NCBI RefSeq assembly: GCF_020169515.1
Contig: NZ_JAHMHW010000004.1
Span: 460,131-524,130, forward strand
Length of the DNA stretch: 64,000 bases
Reading direction: 5' to 3'
Source of the DNA: Paenibacillus vietnamensis
GTDB lineage: Bacteria > Bacillota > Bacilli > Paenibacillales > Paenibacillaceae
Made by a program: the position numbers and the translations under genes. A model generated the notes under the pieces. It was given only the letters and a program-made list of their open reading frames with translations. It was not told the DNA's origin and did no database searches. Shown here one piece after another: positions 25,520 through 34,968 of the stretch; within the stretch, counting starts at the first letter, position 1; every line of letters begins with the position of its first letter.

Positions 25520-28378
25520 ATGATGATCAATTTCGTCAGAATATTTCTTGCACTACTATTCACTACTGCCTATCTATTCAGCGTTGATATGGATCAAACA
25601 TTGGAAGCGGCTGAACTGCAAGGCAAATCTCATACCGTAACCTGGGACAAGTATTCGCTCCTGATTGATGGCCAGCGTCTCCCGATATGGTCGGCTGAAT
25701 TTCATTATTGGCGATTGCCAAGCCGGACGATGTGGATGGACGCGATGCAAAAAATAAAAGCCTCCGGCTTTAACGCCGTCAGCATTTATTTCGACTGGGC
25801 CTATCATTCGCCGAAGCAAGGGGTTTATGACTTTACAGGAATTAGAGACATCGATGCGCTTCTTGATATGACTAAGCAAGCGGGACTTTACGTGATCGTG
25901 CGGCCAGGCCCCTATATCAATGCCGAGACGGATTCGGGCGGATTTCCCGGCTGGCTTCAAAACACGACGGGCAAAGCAAGAACTTCGGCTCCCGATTACA
26001 CCGCGGCCTATCGAGAGTGGCTGTCACAGGTTAATCCGATCTTAGCCCGGCATCAAATCACCCGCGGCGGCAACGTCATTTTGTATCAAGTAGAAAACGA
26101 ATATTTCGGCCCTGACCGAGATGCAAATTATATGCAAGATCTTATTGATAAAGCCAAAGCGGGTGGCATCGATGTGCCTACGTTCCATAATGACGTCAAT
26201 CTCGGCGGCTTATGGGCTTCGGGCAAAGGAGCCCCGGATCTGTATGCCTTCGATTCCTATCCGCTTGGTTTCGATTGCAGTAAACCGGCTGAATGGGGAA
26301 AAGTGCCCGTCGGCATTGAGAAAGGCGTGCGCGCGGCATCGCCAACCAGTCCTATTTTCATAGCGGAATATCAGGGTGGGTCATTCGACAAATGGGGAGG
26401 AAGCGGGTATGCGAAGTGCCGTGAGAAGACAGGCCCCGATTTCATAAATGTGTTCTATAAAGGAGTTCTTAGTCAAGGCGCCACGCTGGTAAATGCCTAT
26501 ATGGGCTACGGCGGCACGAACTGGGGCTGGCTGCCGGGGGCAACCTACTATACCTCCTACGATTACGGCGCATCTATCGATGAAGCGATCCGATTGACAC
26601 CCAAAGCGTATGCCATGAAAAAAATCGGTTACATGCTGCAGACGGTAAATTCAGCAACAAAAACGGAACATGTTGAGGTAAAGGGCACAGCCGTAACGAA
26701 CCCTGCGCTGACAGTGAATGCAAGGAGAAATCCCGATCATGGAACAACATTTTGGACGCTTATGCATGCCGTTTCCAATTCAGCGTCCGATGAGACGACA
26801 AAGCTGAAGATTACGGGGAAGGACGGCTCCTATACGATACCTCAGAAACCGGATACATCCATCCGATTGAACGGCAGAGACAGCAAAACGTTTGTGTCCG
26901 GCTATTCCTTCGGCGCTCAGAGATTGGTGTATTCCACGTCCGAGTTGATGACACATAAAACGATCAACAATCAAGACATCGCTGTGTTGTACGGACGTAA
27001 CGGTGAAGATGGAGAAACCGTTTTACGCTATGCCGCGGAACCGTCAGTGGAAGTGCTCACCGGTACCGTGACACATGCCTATGATAACAAAACAGGAGAT
27101 CTTCGCTTGAACTACACCCACTCCGGCATGACGAAAGTCAAAATATCCGGAGGCGGCGCTGACCGGAATTTGATCCTATGGCTTGGTACGGATGAGGAAG
27201 CTGACAGAGTGTGGATGAATGAGACAGAACGAGGCCCCGTGCTGGTTAGAGGACCTTACCTCGTACGTACGGCCTCGGTCTCCGGAAATGATTTGGCTTT
27301 AATGGGCGATACGGATCGCAGTACAGAGATCGAAATTTTAGCGAATGGAATAAGCAGCGTTACTTGGAATGGAGGCAAACTCCCGCTCGCAGCCGCTCAA
27401 GACGGATCCATGCTGTCTGTATTAGGCGGCCCGCCGGAAATTCAACTGCCGGAGCTGACAGGCTGGAAATTTAAAACGGAAGCGCCTGAGAAGGAAATCA
27501 ACTTTGATGACTCCGGCTGGACGACTGCCAAAGCCGATAACTTAAGGATGGATGCTTACGGATATCACTACGGCTATGTCTGGTATCGAGGACATTTCAA
27601 AGGAAATGGCCAGGAAACGAATATTACGCTGCATGCTAATCCGGGTGATTACGGTCGTTATCATGTATGGTTGAACGGCACCTTTATTGGAGGAAGCGAC
27701 TCTCCTGAAACCTTCAAGTTCCCTGCAGGAATCGTGAAAGCCGGTCAAGATAATGTGATCGGCGTTTTAGCGGTCAATATGGGCCATAATCAAGATTTTG
27801 AATCCGATGAAGCATGGCGCGAACCAAGAGGCTTAATAACCGCAGCTATTTCTGGAGCAACATCGCCAACGAACTGGAAAATTCAAGGCGCACCGGGCGG
27901 TGAAAATATCGTCGATAAAACCCGCGGCATATTTAATACGAGCGGTCTTTACGGAGAACGGAAAGGCTGGCATTTGCCCAGGTTCAACACATCGTCTTGG
28001 CATGATGTTACGCTGCCGCACGATTGGTCTGAAGCGTCTGCTCCCGGCGAAGGCGTCAGCTGGTATAAGACGCAATTCACTTTGAACGTCCCGGATGATG
28101 TTGATGCTCCGATAGGCATTCATTTTGACAAACCGGACAACAAAAAGATACGCGCTCGCCTGTTCATTAACGGCTGGAATATGGGAATGTATATGAATCA
28201 TGTCGGCCCGCAAAGCACGTTTTACGTCCCAAAAGAAATTCTCCATACGAACGGCGTGAATGATATTTCCATTGCTGTCTGGGGAGAAGGGACAGAAGAC
28301 GGAGGACTTGGCCGAATTGCACTGACTCCTTATGGCGTATATAGTAAAGCTCGTGGCGGAAGCGTTGCAGCTCCATAA
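25520..28378 (+). CDS. Secreted beta-galactosidase, GH35
   Basis: 952 aa. The N-terminus (MMINFVRIFLALLFTTAYLF) is a signal peptide or membrane anchor. The GH35 barrel runs from about residue 45 to 370. The signature GPYINAETDSGGFPGWL is present, with acid/base E194 in YQVENEYF and nucleophile E283 in PIFIAEYQGG. Beta-sandwich domains follow, including GWKFKTEAPEKEINFDDSGWTTA and a jelly roll with LPHDWSEASAPGEG. These are typical of large fungal and bacterial GH35 enzymes that remove terminal galactose from plant polymers. It stands alone. Its ribosome site is only a GGGGG run 8 nt before the ATG. Confidence 0.9.
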   Translation: MMINFVRIFLALLFTTAYLFSVDMDQTLEAAELQGKSHTVTWDKYSLLIDGQRLPIWSAEFHYWRLPSRTMWMDAMQKIKASGFNAVSIYFDWAYHSPKQGVYDFTGIRDIDALLDMTKQAGLYVIVRPGPYINAETDSGGFPGWLQNTTGKARTSAPDYTAAYREWLSQVNPILARHQITRGGNVILYQVENEYFGPDRDANYMQDLIDKAKAGGIDVPTFHNDVNLGGLWASGKGAPDLYAFDSYPLGFDCSKPAEWGKVPVGIEKGVRAASPTSPIFIAEYQGGSFDKWGGSGYAKCREKTGPDFINVFYKGVLSQGATLVNAYMGYGGTNWGWLPGATYYTSYDYGASIDEAIRLTPKAYAMKKIGYMLQTVNSATKTEHVEVKGTAVTNPALTVNARRNPDHGTTFWTLMHAVSNSASDETTKLKITGKDGSYTIPQKPDTSIRLNGRDSKTFVSGYSFGAQRLVYSTSELMTHKTINNQDIAVLYGRNGEDGETVLRYAAEPSVEVLTGTVTHAYDNKTGDLRLNYTHSGMTKVKISGGGADRNLILWLGTDEEADRVWMNETERGPVLVRGPYLVRTASVSGNDLALMGDTDRSTEIEILANGISSVTWNGGKLPLAAAQDGSMLSVLGGPPEIQLPELTGWKFKTEAPEKEINFDDSGWTTAKADNLRMDAYGYHYGYVWYRGHFKGNGQETNITLHANPGDYGRYHVWLNGTFIGGSDSPETFKFPAGIVKAGQDNVIGVLAVNMGHNQDFESDEAWREPRGLITAAISGATSPTNWKIQGAPGGENIVDKTRGIFNTSGLYGERKGWHLPRFNTSSWHDVTLPHDWSEASAPGEGVSWYKTQFTLNVPDDVDAPIGIHFDKPDNKKIRARLFINGWNMGMYMNHVGPQSTFYVPKEILHTNGVNDISIAVWGEGTEDGGLGRIALTPYGVYSKARGGSVAAP

Positions 28379-28528
28379 TGTTCGTTCTAGACGTTCATTA
28401 CCCCTCAGATGATATAGCGAGATTGAATCATGACTATGTCGATGGGGGTGATGAATTGGCTTTGCGCGCTTGGTGAGGAAAAATAAAGTTGTTTAATGCA
28501 ATTTCAGAGATCTAGCTATTAGAACACC

Positions 28529-28569
28529 AAAAAGTGCTCAACTTTGCATAAGCAAAGTTAAGCACTTTT
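28529..28569. terminator. Hairpin terminator downstream of GH35 gene
   Basis: An 18-position stem with one mismatch (28530-28547 with 28552-28569), 4-nt loop, flanked by A and T runs. It can act on either strand. Confidence 0.8.
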
Positions 28570-28622
28570 ACATGTTCTCAATATCAGGACAAAGCTACTT
28601 AGTTACGAGTTAGCTTAGTATA

Positions 28623-28630
28623 ACTTCGGT
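28623..28630. repeat. Target site duplication of the IS256 element, left copy
   Basis: ACTTCGGT, identical to 33385-33392. Eight bases is the usual duplication length for IS256. Confidence 0.88.
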
Positions 28631-28672
28631 GGGTCTGTCCAGTATTTTGTGTAAACCCTCTTGTAACAAAAA

Positions 28673-29483
28673 TTAACGTAGGTACTTGCCAATCCTATCA
28701 GGGAAGAAGACAGAGAGCTGGAGGAGCATTTTTTGGCCCCAGTTCTGTACGCGTCCCGTCCACTTACGAGTCACATCCATGGTTGCCAGGTAGAGCATCT
28801 TAAGCAGCGATTCATCAGAAGGGAAAATGCTCTTCCCTTTGGTTACCTTTCGAAGCTGACGGTGGTAGCTCTCGATCATATTGGTTGTATAAATCAGTTT
28901 ACGAATCTCTGGTGGGTATTTGAAGAAGGTGGATAGCTCCGCCCAGTTGTTGCGCCACGAACGGACGATAAGCGGATATTTGTTGCCCCAGACATCTTCA
29001 AATCGATCCAGCTCCAATAACGCTGCTTCCTCTGTTGCAGCCTTGTAGATAGGCTTCAGGTCAGCTGTTACTTTCTTCAGGTCCTTGTAAGAGACGTAGC
29101 GTGTTGAATTGCGAATTTGATGGATCATGCACTTTTGAATCTCGGTGTTCGGATAACAGGCGGAAATAGCCTGAGAGAATCCCGTCAGATTGTCCACACA
29201 GGTGATGAGAATGTCCTGAACCCCGCGGTTACGCAGGTCGTTCAATACGCTGAGCCAGAACTTCGAGGACTCATTCTCCCCGATTGCCGTTACGGCTGTT
29301 AGTCGTCACCTTGCTCTTTACATCGTGCTTTTCATAACCTAACTCGGTGTCGAGTTCCGCCTCCAGCATGGACTGCAGCGTCTCTGCGAACAGCTCTTTC
29401 AACGCCGACTGCACATCCTCCATCGTCTTGAGGTTGTTGTCCTTCACAAACGCCTTCACTTGTTCTTTATTGAATCTCGCCAT
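28673..29483 (-). pseudogene. IS256-family transposase with internal deletion
   Basis: The N-terminal part (MARFNKEQVKAFVKDNN, LGYEKHDVKSKVTTNSRNGN) joins directly, in another frame, to IGENESSKFWLSVLNDLRNRG and the C-terminal half. About 110 residues between them are missing, including the first catalytic Asp of the DDE triad. The second Asp (TCVDNLTGF) and the Glu (TTNMIESYHRQ) remain. The protein cannot be active; only mobilisation in trans is possible. ATG 29483 has GAGAGG upstream. Confidence 0.88.
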
Positions 29484-29588
29484 GTGTGCCATCCTCTCAA
29501 ACCAACCTTTCTCTTATTGCAATATGGTTTGAGAGTTGTAGAGTAGAAGAGCGCCTTTCCTTGCAGGATTGTACGCTCCCCCCTCGCA

Positions 29589-29621
29589 GAACCGTGCTTG
29601 CGCTATTTACGCACACGGCTC
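29589..29621 (-). ncRNA. Group II intron domain V, copy B
   Basis: A 33-nt hairpin reading GAGCCGTGTGCG ... GCACGGTTC on the minus strand has the AGC catalytic triad and the tetraloop-type tip of domain V. The branch-point domain VI follows to the intron end. Confidence 0.85.
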
Positions 29622-29634
29622 CTCATCGGAAGCT

Positions 29635-31029
29635 TCACACGAGGGCCTTTCCGCCAAACATACTCGAATATATTCTTGGTTTGGGTAGTGGATTGGCTTC
29701 CATTAGCAATAAAAACTTGTCCCAGGTATAGCTATTCCGTTGGCTTCTCCGGTTCAACCATTTAAATAGCAACCTCATTGTACCGTACCAGTACCTCGAC
29801 AGCATTGGACCATTGTCTGTGATGCCGTAATACCTGTAGTGTCCAGTGAGTTTTGCTTTGAGCTGATCCATGAGTGATTTGACCGGTAGGGTTCGATTGG
29901 CCTTTATCCATACCTTCATTCGATTGAGGGCGGCTTGAAATTTCTTCCTGCTCGTTTGTCGCTTCACTCTAAATTTTCCGTTTCGACTTTTCCCACAATA
30001 GTGGGTAAATCCTAGGAAATCGAATGTCTCCGGCCTGCCCTCTCCTCTGTTCCCCTTGTTTTGTGCAGCAAATTGGCCAAATTCCATAATCTTGCTCTTT
30101 TCTGGCGCTATCTCCAGGTTGAACTTTTTGAGCCTATCCTTAAGTTGCAGATAAAAATTTCGAGCTTCACCTTCAGATTGGAAACAGCATACAAAATCAT
30201 CCGCGTAACGAACCATGTAGGTCTGGCCTCTGTATTGCTTCTTCATTCGTTTTTCAAACCATAAGTCCAGTACGTAGTGTAGGTAGACATTAGCGAGCAC
30301 GGGGGAGATGATTCCTCCCTGCGGCGTACCTTGTTCGGTTTGCCGAAGGATTCCTTCCTCCATCATGCCAGCTTTGAGCATACGCTGTATCAGTTGCAAC
30401 AGTTTACGGTCCTTGATTCGAACCTCCAGGCATTTGATCATCCAGCTATGATCAACATGGTCAAAGAAACCAGATATGTCCGCATCCACAACCCAGTTCG
30501 TTTTCTTCGTCATGATCGTCGTATTTAGCATTCGCAATGCGTCGTGACAGCCAAGCCCTGGTCGAAATCCAAAAGAAAAATTCAGAAAGTCCTGTTCGTA
30601 TAGGGCAGACAGGATTTTACTTACTGCCAACTGAACAATCTTATCTTCGTAAGCTGGGATACCCAGCGGTCTCATCTTCTTGCTTCCAGGCTTAGGGATA
30701 TAAACTCGCCTGACGGGTTGAGGTTTGTAAGCCATTTGGCGCAAGGAGTGATGCAGTTTCTTTAAATTCATGCACAGATTCTCCTCGTATCGCGCTTTCG
30801 TAACTTCATCCACTCCGACAGCTTTGTCCCCTCTCAGTTCTTGGTGGCACATGTACAATGCTTCCTCGTCCAGAAGGTGGATTAGGCTCGTAAACTGTTC
30901 TTTGGGTCGATCTTTTGCTAATTGTGCTATCTTAACAAGTTTTGTTTCCAATTCGCTTCCACCTCTGAGTGTGGGAATTGTGTCCTTTGCCAAGGTCTTC
31001 AGATGTAGCTTCCTTTTCTCCACCGCCAT
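29635..31029 (-). CDS. ltrA: Group II intron reverse transcriptase/maturase, copy B
   Basis: 464 aa, identical to the copy A product. Fingers/palm motifs are clear: KMRPLGIPAYEDKIVQ, the VDADISGFFDHVDH metal site, GTPQGGIISPVLAN and the YADD catalytic box (VRYADDFVCC). The maturase X domain follows. The protein ends at GGKALV with no HNH endonuclease domain, so insertion must use nicked or single-stranded target DNA. It promotes splicing and reverse-splicing mobility of its own intron. It is encoded inside intron domain IV. Confidence 0.95.
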   Translation of the reverse strand: MAVEKRKLHLKTLAKDTIPTLRGGSELETKLVKIAQLAKDRPKEQFTSLIHLLDEEALYMCHQELRGDKAVGVDEVTKARYEENLCMNLKKLHHSLRQMAYKPQPVRRVYIPKPGSKKMRPLGIPAYEDKIVQLAVSKILSALYEQDFLNFSFGFRPGLGCHDALRMLNTTIMTKKTNWVVDADISGFFDHVDHSWMIKCLEVRIKDRKLLQLIQRMLKAGMMEEGILRQTEQGTPQGGIISPVLANVYLHYVLDLWFEKRMKKQYRGQTYMVRYADDFVCCFQSEGEARNFYLQLKDRLKKFNLEIAPEKSKIMEFGQFAAQNKGNRGEGRPETFDFLGFTHYCGKSRNGKFRVKRQTSRKKFQAALNRMKVWIKANRTLPVKSLMDQLKAKLTGHYRYYGITDNGPMLSRYWYGTMRLLFKWLNRRSQRNSYTWDKFLLLMEANPLPKPRIYSSMFGGKALV

Positions 31030-31500
31030 TACGCAGCTTCATCGATACTACTTAGCTATCCGACTCCCTATCTCTCATTTGCTTTCCTTGCTTGGTTTTC
31101 GCTTGTACGGCATACCCAGTGATTCTAGGGAAAGATAGGGTCTCCCGGGTTACCGCTAATTCTCGATTTATAACGTGCCAAGCTCTTAGACCCCGGAGCG
31201 CCTGTTCAACCTCACCATTGCGCTTGAACAGGTTTCGCCTTCTGTATGTGTAACTACATCGGCCAATCTCGACTAATATTTCGAGGCTCAATCACTTCAG
31301 CTTACGCTTTCGGCCCGCTACTTTGCCGTTCTACGCTTAAAGCTATCCGTTACCGGATAACCTCCAAGAACTAGCTACAGGATGGCTGGTTAGGCTTTAT
31401 CCTGATGGGACTCTCACCCACTAGAATTAGCGACCTTGCCCGGCCGCACGTAGAGTAGAAGAGCGCCTTTCCTTGCAGGATTGTACGCTCCCCCCTCGCA

Positions 31501-31533
31501 GAACCGTGCTTGCGCTATTTACGCACACGGCTC
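31501..31533 (-). ncRNA. Group II intron domain V, copy A
   Basis: Same 33-nt hairpin as at 29589-29621, displaced by exactly 1912 bp. Confidence 0.85.
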
Positions 31534-31546
31534 CTCATCGGAAGCT

Positions 31547-32941
31547 TCACACGAGGGCCTTTCCGCCAAACATACTCGAATATATTCTTGGTTTGGGTAG
31601 TGGATTGGCTTCCATTAGCAATAAAAACTTGTCCCAGGTATAGCTATTCCGTTGGCTTCTCCGGTTCAACCATTTAAATAGCAACCTCATTGTACCGTAC
31701 CAGTACCTCGACAGCATTGGACCATTGTCTGTGATGCCGTAATACCTGTAGTGTCCAGTGAGTTTTGCTTTGAGCTGATCCATGAGTGATTTGACCGGTA
31801 GGGTTCGATTGGCCTTTATCCATACCTTCATTCGATTGAGGGCGGCTTGAAATTTCTTCCTGCTCGTTTGTCGCTTCACTCTAAATTTTCCGTTTCGACT
31901 TTTCCCACAATAGTGGGTAAATCCTAGGAAATCGAATGTCTCCGGCCTGCCCTCTCCTCTGTTCCCCTTGTTTTGTGCAGCAAATTGGCCAAATTCCATA
32001 ATCTTGCTCTTTTCTGGCGCTATCTCCAGGTTGAACTTTTTGAGCCTATCCTTAAGTTGCAGATAAAAATTTCGAGCTTCACCTTCAGATTGGAAACAGC
32101 ATACAAAATCATCCGCGTAACGAACCATGTAGGTCTGGCCTCTGTATTGCTTCTTCATTCGTTTTTCAAACCATAAGTCCAGTACGTAGTGTAGGTAGAC
32201 ATTAGCGAGCACGGGGGAGATGATTCCTCCCTGCGGCGTACCTTGTTCGGTTTGCCGAAGGATTCCTTCCTCCATCATGCCAGCTTTGAGCATACGCTGT
32301 ATCAGTTGCAACAGTTTACGGTCCTTGATTCGAACCTCCAGGCATTTGATCATCCAGCTATGATCAACATGGTCAAAGAAACCAGATATGTCCGCATCCA
32401 CAACCCAGTTCGTTTTCTTCGTCATGATCGTCGTATTTAGCATTCGCAATGCGTCGTGACAGCCAAGCCCTGGTCGAAATCCAAAAGAAAAATTCAGAAA
32501 GTCCTGTTCGTATAGGGCAGACAGGATTTTACTTACTGCCAACTGAACAATCTTATCTTCGTAAGCTGGGATACCCAGCGGTCTCATCTTCTTGCTTCCA
32601 GGCTTAGGGATATAAACTCGCCTGACGGGTTGAGGTTTGTAAGCCATTTGGCGCAAGGAGTGATGCAGTTTCTTTAAATTCATGCACAGATTCTCCTCGT
32701 ATCGCGCTTTCGTAACTTCATCCACTCCGACAGCTTTGTCCCCTCTCAGTTCTTGGTGGCACATGTACAATGCTTCCTCGTCCAGAAGGTGGATTAGGCT
32801 CGTAAACTGTTCTTTGGGTCGATCTTTTGCTAATTGTGCTATCTTAACAAGTTTTGTTTCCAATTCGCTTCCACCTCTGAGTGTGGGAATTGTGTCCTTT
32901 GCCAAGGTCTTCAGATGTAGCTTCCTTTTCTCCACCGCCAT
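31547..32941 (-). CDS. ltrA: Group II intron reverse transcriptase/maturase, copy A
   Basis: 464 aa, identical to the product of 29635-31029, with the same YADD box and no endonuclease domain. Both copies are open, so either could supply maturase for splicing of the array. The short frame upstream at 31052-31291 and its twin at 32964-33203 lie in the structured 5' part of the intron and are not counted as genes. Confidence 0.95.
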   Translation of the reverse strand: MAVEKRKLHLKTLAKDTIPTLRGGSELETKLVKIAQLAKDRPKEQFTSLIHLLDEEALYMCHQELRGDKAVGVDEVTKARYEENLCMNLKKLHHSLRQMAYKPQPVRRVYIPKPGSKKMRPLGIPAYEDKIVQLAVSKILSALYEQDFLNFSFGFRPGLGCHDALRMLNTTIMTKKTNWVVDADISGFFDHVDHSWMIKCLEVRIKDRKLLQLIQRMLKAGMMEEGILRQTEQGTPQGGIISPVLANVYLHYVLDLWFEKRMKKQYRGQTYMVRYADDFVCCFQSEGEARNFYLQLKDRLKKFNLEIAPEKSKIMEFGQFAAQNKGNRGEGRPETFDFLGFTHYCGKSRNGKFRVKRQTSRKKFQAALNRMKVWIKANRTLPVKSLMDQLKAKLTGHYRYYGITDNGPMLSRYWYGTMRLLFKWLNRRSQRNSYTWDKFLLLMEANPLPKPRIYSSMFGGKALV

Positions 32942-33384
32942 TACGCAGCTTCATCGATACTACTTAGCTATCCGACTCCCTATCTCTCATTTGCTTTCCT
33001 TGCTTGGTTTTCGCTTGTACGGCATACCCAGTGATTCTAGGGAAAGATAGGGTCTCCCGGGTTACCGCTAATTCTCGATTTATAACGTGCCAAGCTCTTA
33101 GACCCCGGAGCGCCTGTTCAACCTCACCATTGCGCTTGAACAGGTTTCGCCTTCTGTATGTGTAACTACATCGGCCAATCTCGACTAATATTTCGAGGCT
33201 CAATCACTTCAGCTTACGCTTTCGGCCCGCTACTTTGCCGTTCTACGCTTAAAGCTATCCGTTACCGGATAACCTCCAAGAACTAGCTACAGGATGGCTG
33301 GTTAGGCTTTATCCTGATGGGACTCTCACCCACTAGAATTAGCGACCTTGCCCGGCCGCACTACACAGAATATTTTACAGACTC

Positions 33385-33392
33385 ACTTCGGT
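33385..33392. repeat. Target site duplication of the IS256 element, right copy
   Basis: ACTTCGGT, the partner of 28623-28630. The pre-insertion sequence would have read AGTATA-ACTTCGGT-AATTTATC. Confidence 0.88.
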
Positions 33393-33570
33393 AATTTATC
33401 CAACGTTACAGCAGGGTGTTTAAACGGAGCTTGTTAATAAAAAAGCCATTTTCGCACACTTCACCTAGGTGAAATGATGGAGAACTTACCACTTTTGAGA
33501 AATTGGCCAAGATCGCAAGCTGCGATCTATATACTCCCTGGTTAATTATTTCAATGTGTAAAAAAGAACG
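33393..33570. other. Intergenic region after the second sugar operon, with palindromes
   Basis: No gene is visible. It holds a perfect 14-bp palindrome TTCACCTAGGTGAA (33460-33473) and an 8-bp stem AGATCGCA/TGCGATCT (33510-33528) without a T run. Either may be a weak terminator or a protein site. Confidence 0.4.
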
Positions 33571-34872
33571 CTAATTGGCTTCTTCGTATTGCTGAGCTAG
33601 TTTCATGACTTCTTCATAGGTTTCTTCCGGTGTAATCACATCAAACATAAATTTCTCGTAAATTTTCAAATAATCATTTTGAAAATTACTCCACCCTTTG
33701 GGCTCCGGGGTGAATGGTTGAGGATTATTATCAGCTGTTACAGAAATGAGTTCAGCGCTTAGTTTATCTGCCGTCGAAAAATCAGATTTAAGCAGTTCTA
33801 AATTACTATTATTCACAGGCAGCCCACGACTAGTCCCTAAGATTTTAGCAGCTTCAGGGTCATTAACAAACCAATCCACAAATTTTTGGGCTTCTTCCTG
33901 TTGTTTAGAGCTCTTATTAATACTCCAGAACATGGAGGGCTTTAAATGTCCGCCACTTTCCGATGCTCTAGGCATGGTTACTACGCCATAAGCACCTGGT
34001 TTTAAAGAGTCAAGAGAACCGATTTGTGCAGCATAATTAGGGCGCATCAAAATCGTTTCATTCACTAAGATATCGGCAGTAGGATCAAATTCTACATGAG
34101 CAGATGTTATTTCAGCACTAGGAACTGCACCTTTATCTCGCAATTCTTTCATTTTAGTTAGGAACTCAATATATAGGTCTTTATCTAAATTAAATGTGCC
34201 GTTAGCGTATACATCACCTTTACCGTAAGCTAGTTGATATACATTATACTTATGAATACCATCAGCATCACCAATTACACTTTTGCCGTCTCCAAGCTTT
34301 GCTTTTGCTTCTTCTACAAATGCAAAATAATCATCCCAAGTCCAGCCATTAGATGGAGGAGTAATACCCAACTTCTCTACAACTGATTTGTCATAGATTA
34401 AACCAAATGCGTTACTTCCCAGGGGCATTGCATATAAAGTATCGTTTACTTTACCTGAAGCAAGCAACTCGGAGGACACTTGTTCAGTATTAATGGAAGA
34501 TAATTCCGAGAACAATCCCCTTGTAGCATAGTCCTCCAAATAAGCCGCATCCATTTGGATAATATCAGGTGCATTCCCTGCACTAAATTGAACGCCTAAC
34601 TTATCCCAGTAACCATCCCATCCTGAAAATTCCGCTTCAAACTTAACATTAGGGTTTTTCTGGGAGTAAAGCTCTATTGCTTTTTGGGTTGCATCATGTC
34701 TTGCTTGCGATCCCCACCATACAATTCTCAAAGTTACAGCACCATTCTGATCAGCAGATTCATTCCTATTCCCTTCATTACCGGATTCGTTTGACCCTGT
34801 TGCACAGCCGACTAATGCAAGGATCAACACAATGATTACACTAAGGAAAGCTTGTCTTCTCCATGACTTCAT
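33571..34872 (-). CDS. Sugar ABC transporter substrate-binding lipoprotein, second system
   Basis: 433 aa from ATG 34872, which follows GAGGGG; the frame to 34911 adds 13 residues without a site. The lipobox is LALVGCATG. The mature part is a family 1 solute-binding protein (LRIVWWGSQARHDATQKAIELY, GWDGYWDKLGVQFSAGNAPDI). Unusually, it is the last gene of its operon: permease, permease, kinase, regulator, binding protein. It is A+T-rich like the rest of the 33.4-40.2 kb block. The substrate is not determinable. Confidence 0.92.
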   Translation of the reverse strand: MKSWRRQAFLSVIIVLILALVGCATGSNESGNEGNRNESADQNGAVTLRIVWWGSQARHDATQKAIELYSQKNPNVKFEAEFSGWDGYWDKLGVQFSAGNAPDIIQMDAAYLEDYATRGLFSELSSINTEQVSSELLASGKVNDTLYAMPLGSNAFGLIYDKSVVEKLGITPPSNGWTWDDYFAFVEEAKAKLGDGKSVIGDADGIHKYNVYQLAYGKGDVYANGTFNLDKDLYIEFLTKMKELRDKGAVPSAEITSAHVEFDPTADILVNETILMRPNYAAQIGSLDSLKPGAYGVVTMPRASESGGHLKPSMFWSINKSSKQQEEAQKFVDWFVNDPEAAKILGTSRGLPVNNSNLELLKSDFSTADKLSAELISVTADNNPQPFTPEPKGWSNFQNDYLKIYEKFMFDVITPEETYEEVMKLAQQYEEAN

Positions 34873-34968
34873 TTTTTTTCCCCTCTCTATTATTGAATAC
34901 GTTACCATCATATATGGAAAGTTAGATCAGGAAAATAGGAGGAAACCACACTTTTCTTTTAATATCCA

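Larger units (their letters stand above)
29538..31449 (-). mobile_element. Group II intron, downstream copy (copy B)
   Basis: 1912 bp. The 5' end on the minus strand is GTGCGGCCGGG at 31449, the usual GUGYG start. The 3' end is CTAC at 29538, giving the AY terminus. Domain V lies at 29589-29621 and the reverse transcriptase frame at 29635-31029. It abuts copy A without a spacer and appears identical to it. The 3' exon is AACTCTCAAACC of IS256. Confidence 0.9.
31450..33361 (-). mobile_element. Group II intron, upstream copy (copy A)
   Basis: 1912 bp, from GTGCGGCCGGG at 33361 to CTAC at 31450 on the minus strand. The 5' exon is IS256 terminal sequence ending TTCTGTGTA. Its length equals that of copy B exactly and its last base is followed immediately by the first base of copy B. 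The two copies show no differences that I could see, so the duplication is recent. Confidence 0.9.
28631..33384 (-). mobile_element. IS256-family insertion sequence carrying two nested group II introns
   Basis: The right end starts GGGTCTGTCCAGTATTTTG at 28631. The left end, read on the minus strand from 33384, starts GAGTCTGTAAAATATTCTG. Both share the TCTGT...TATT.TGTGTA core. The element is bracketed by 8-bp duplications. Subtracting the two introns (3824 bp) leaves about 930 bp, shorter than the roughly 1.3 kb of intact IS256 members. This agrees with the deletion in the transposase. The introns sit inside the left inverted repeat, directly after TGTGTA. Confidence 0.88.

Noticed and set aside
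31052..31291. Small frame upstream of the maturase, repeated at 32964-33203
   Set aside because: It lies in the structured 5' domain of each intron, which is RNA and not coding.
28623..33392. CRISPR-like or phage-like repeat array
   Set aside because: The long repeats are two whole intron copies with a maturase gene; there are no short regularly spaced repeats here or elsewhere in the window.
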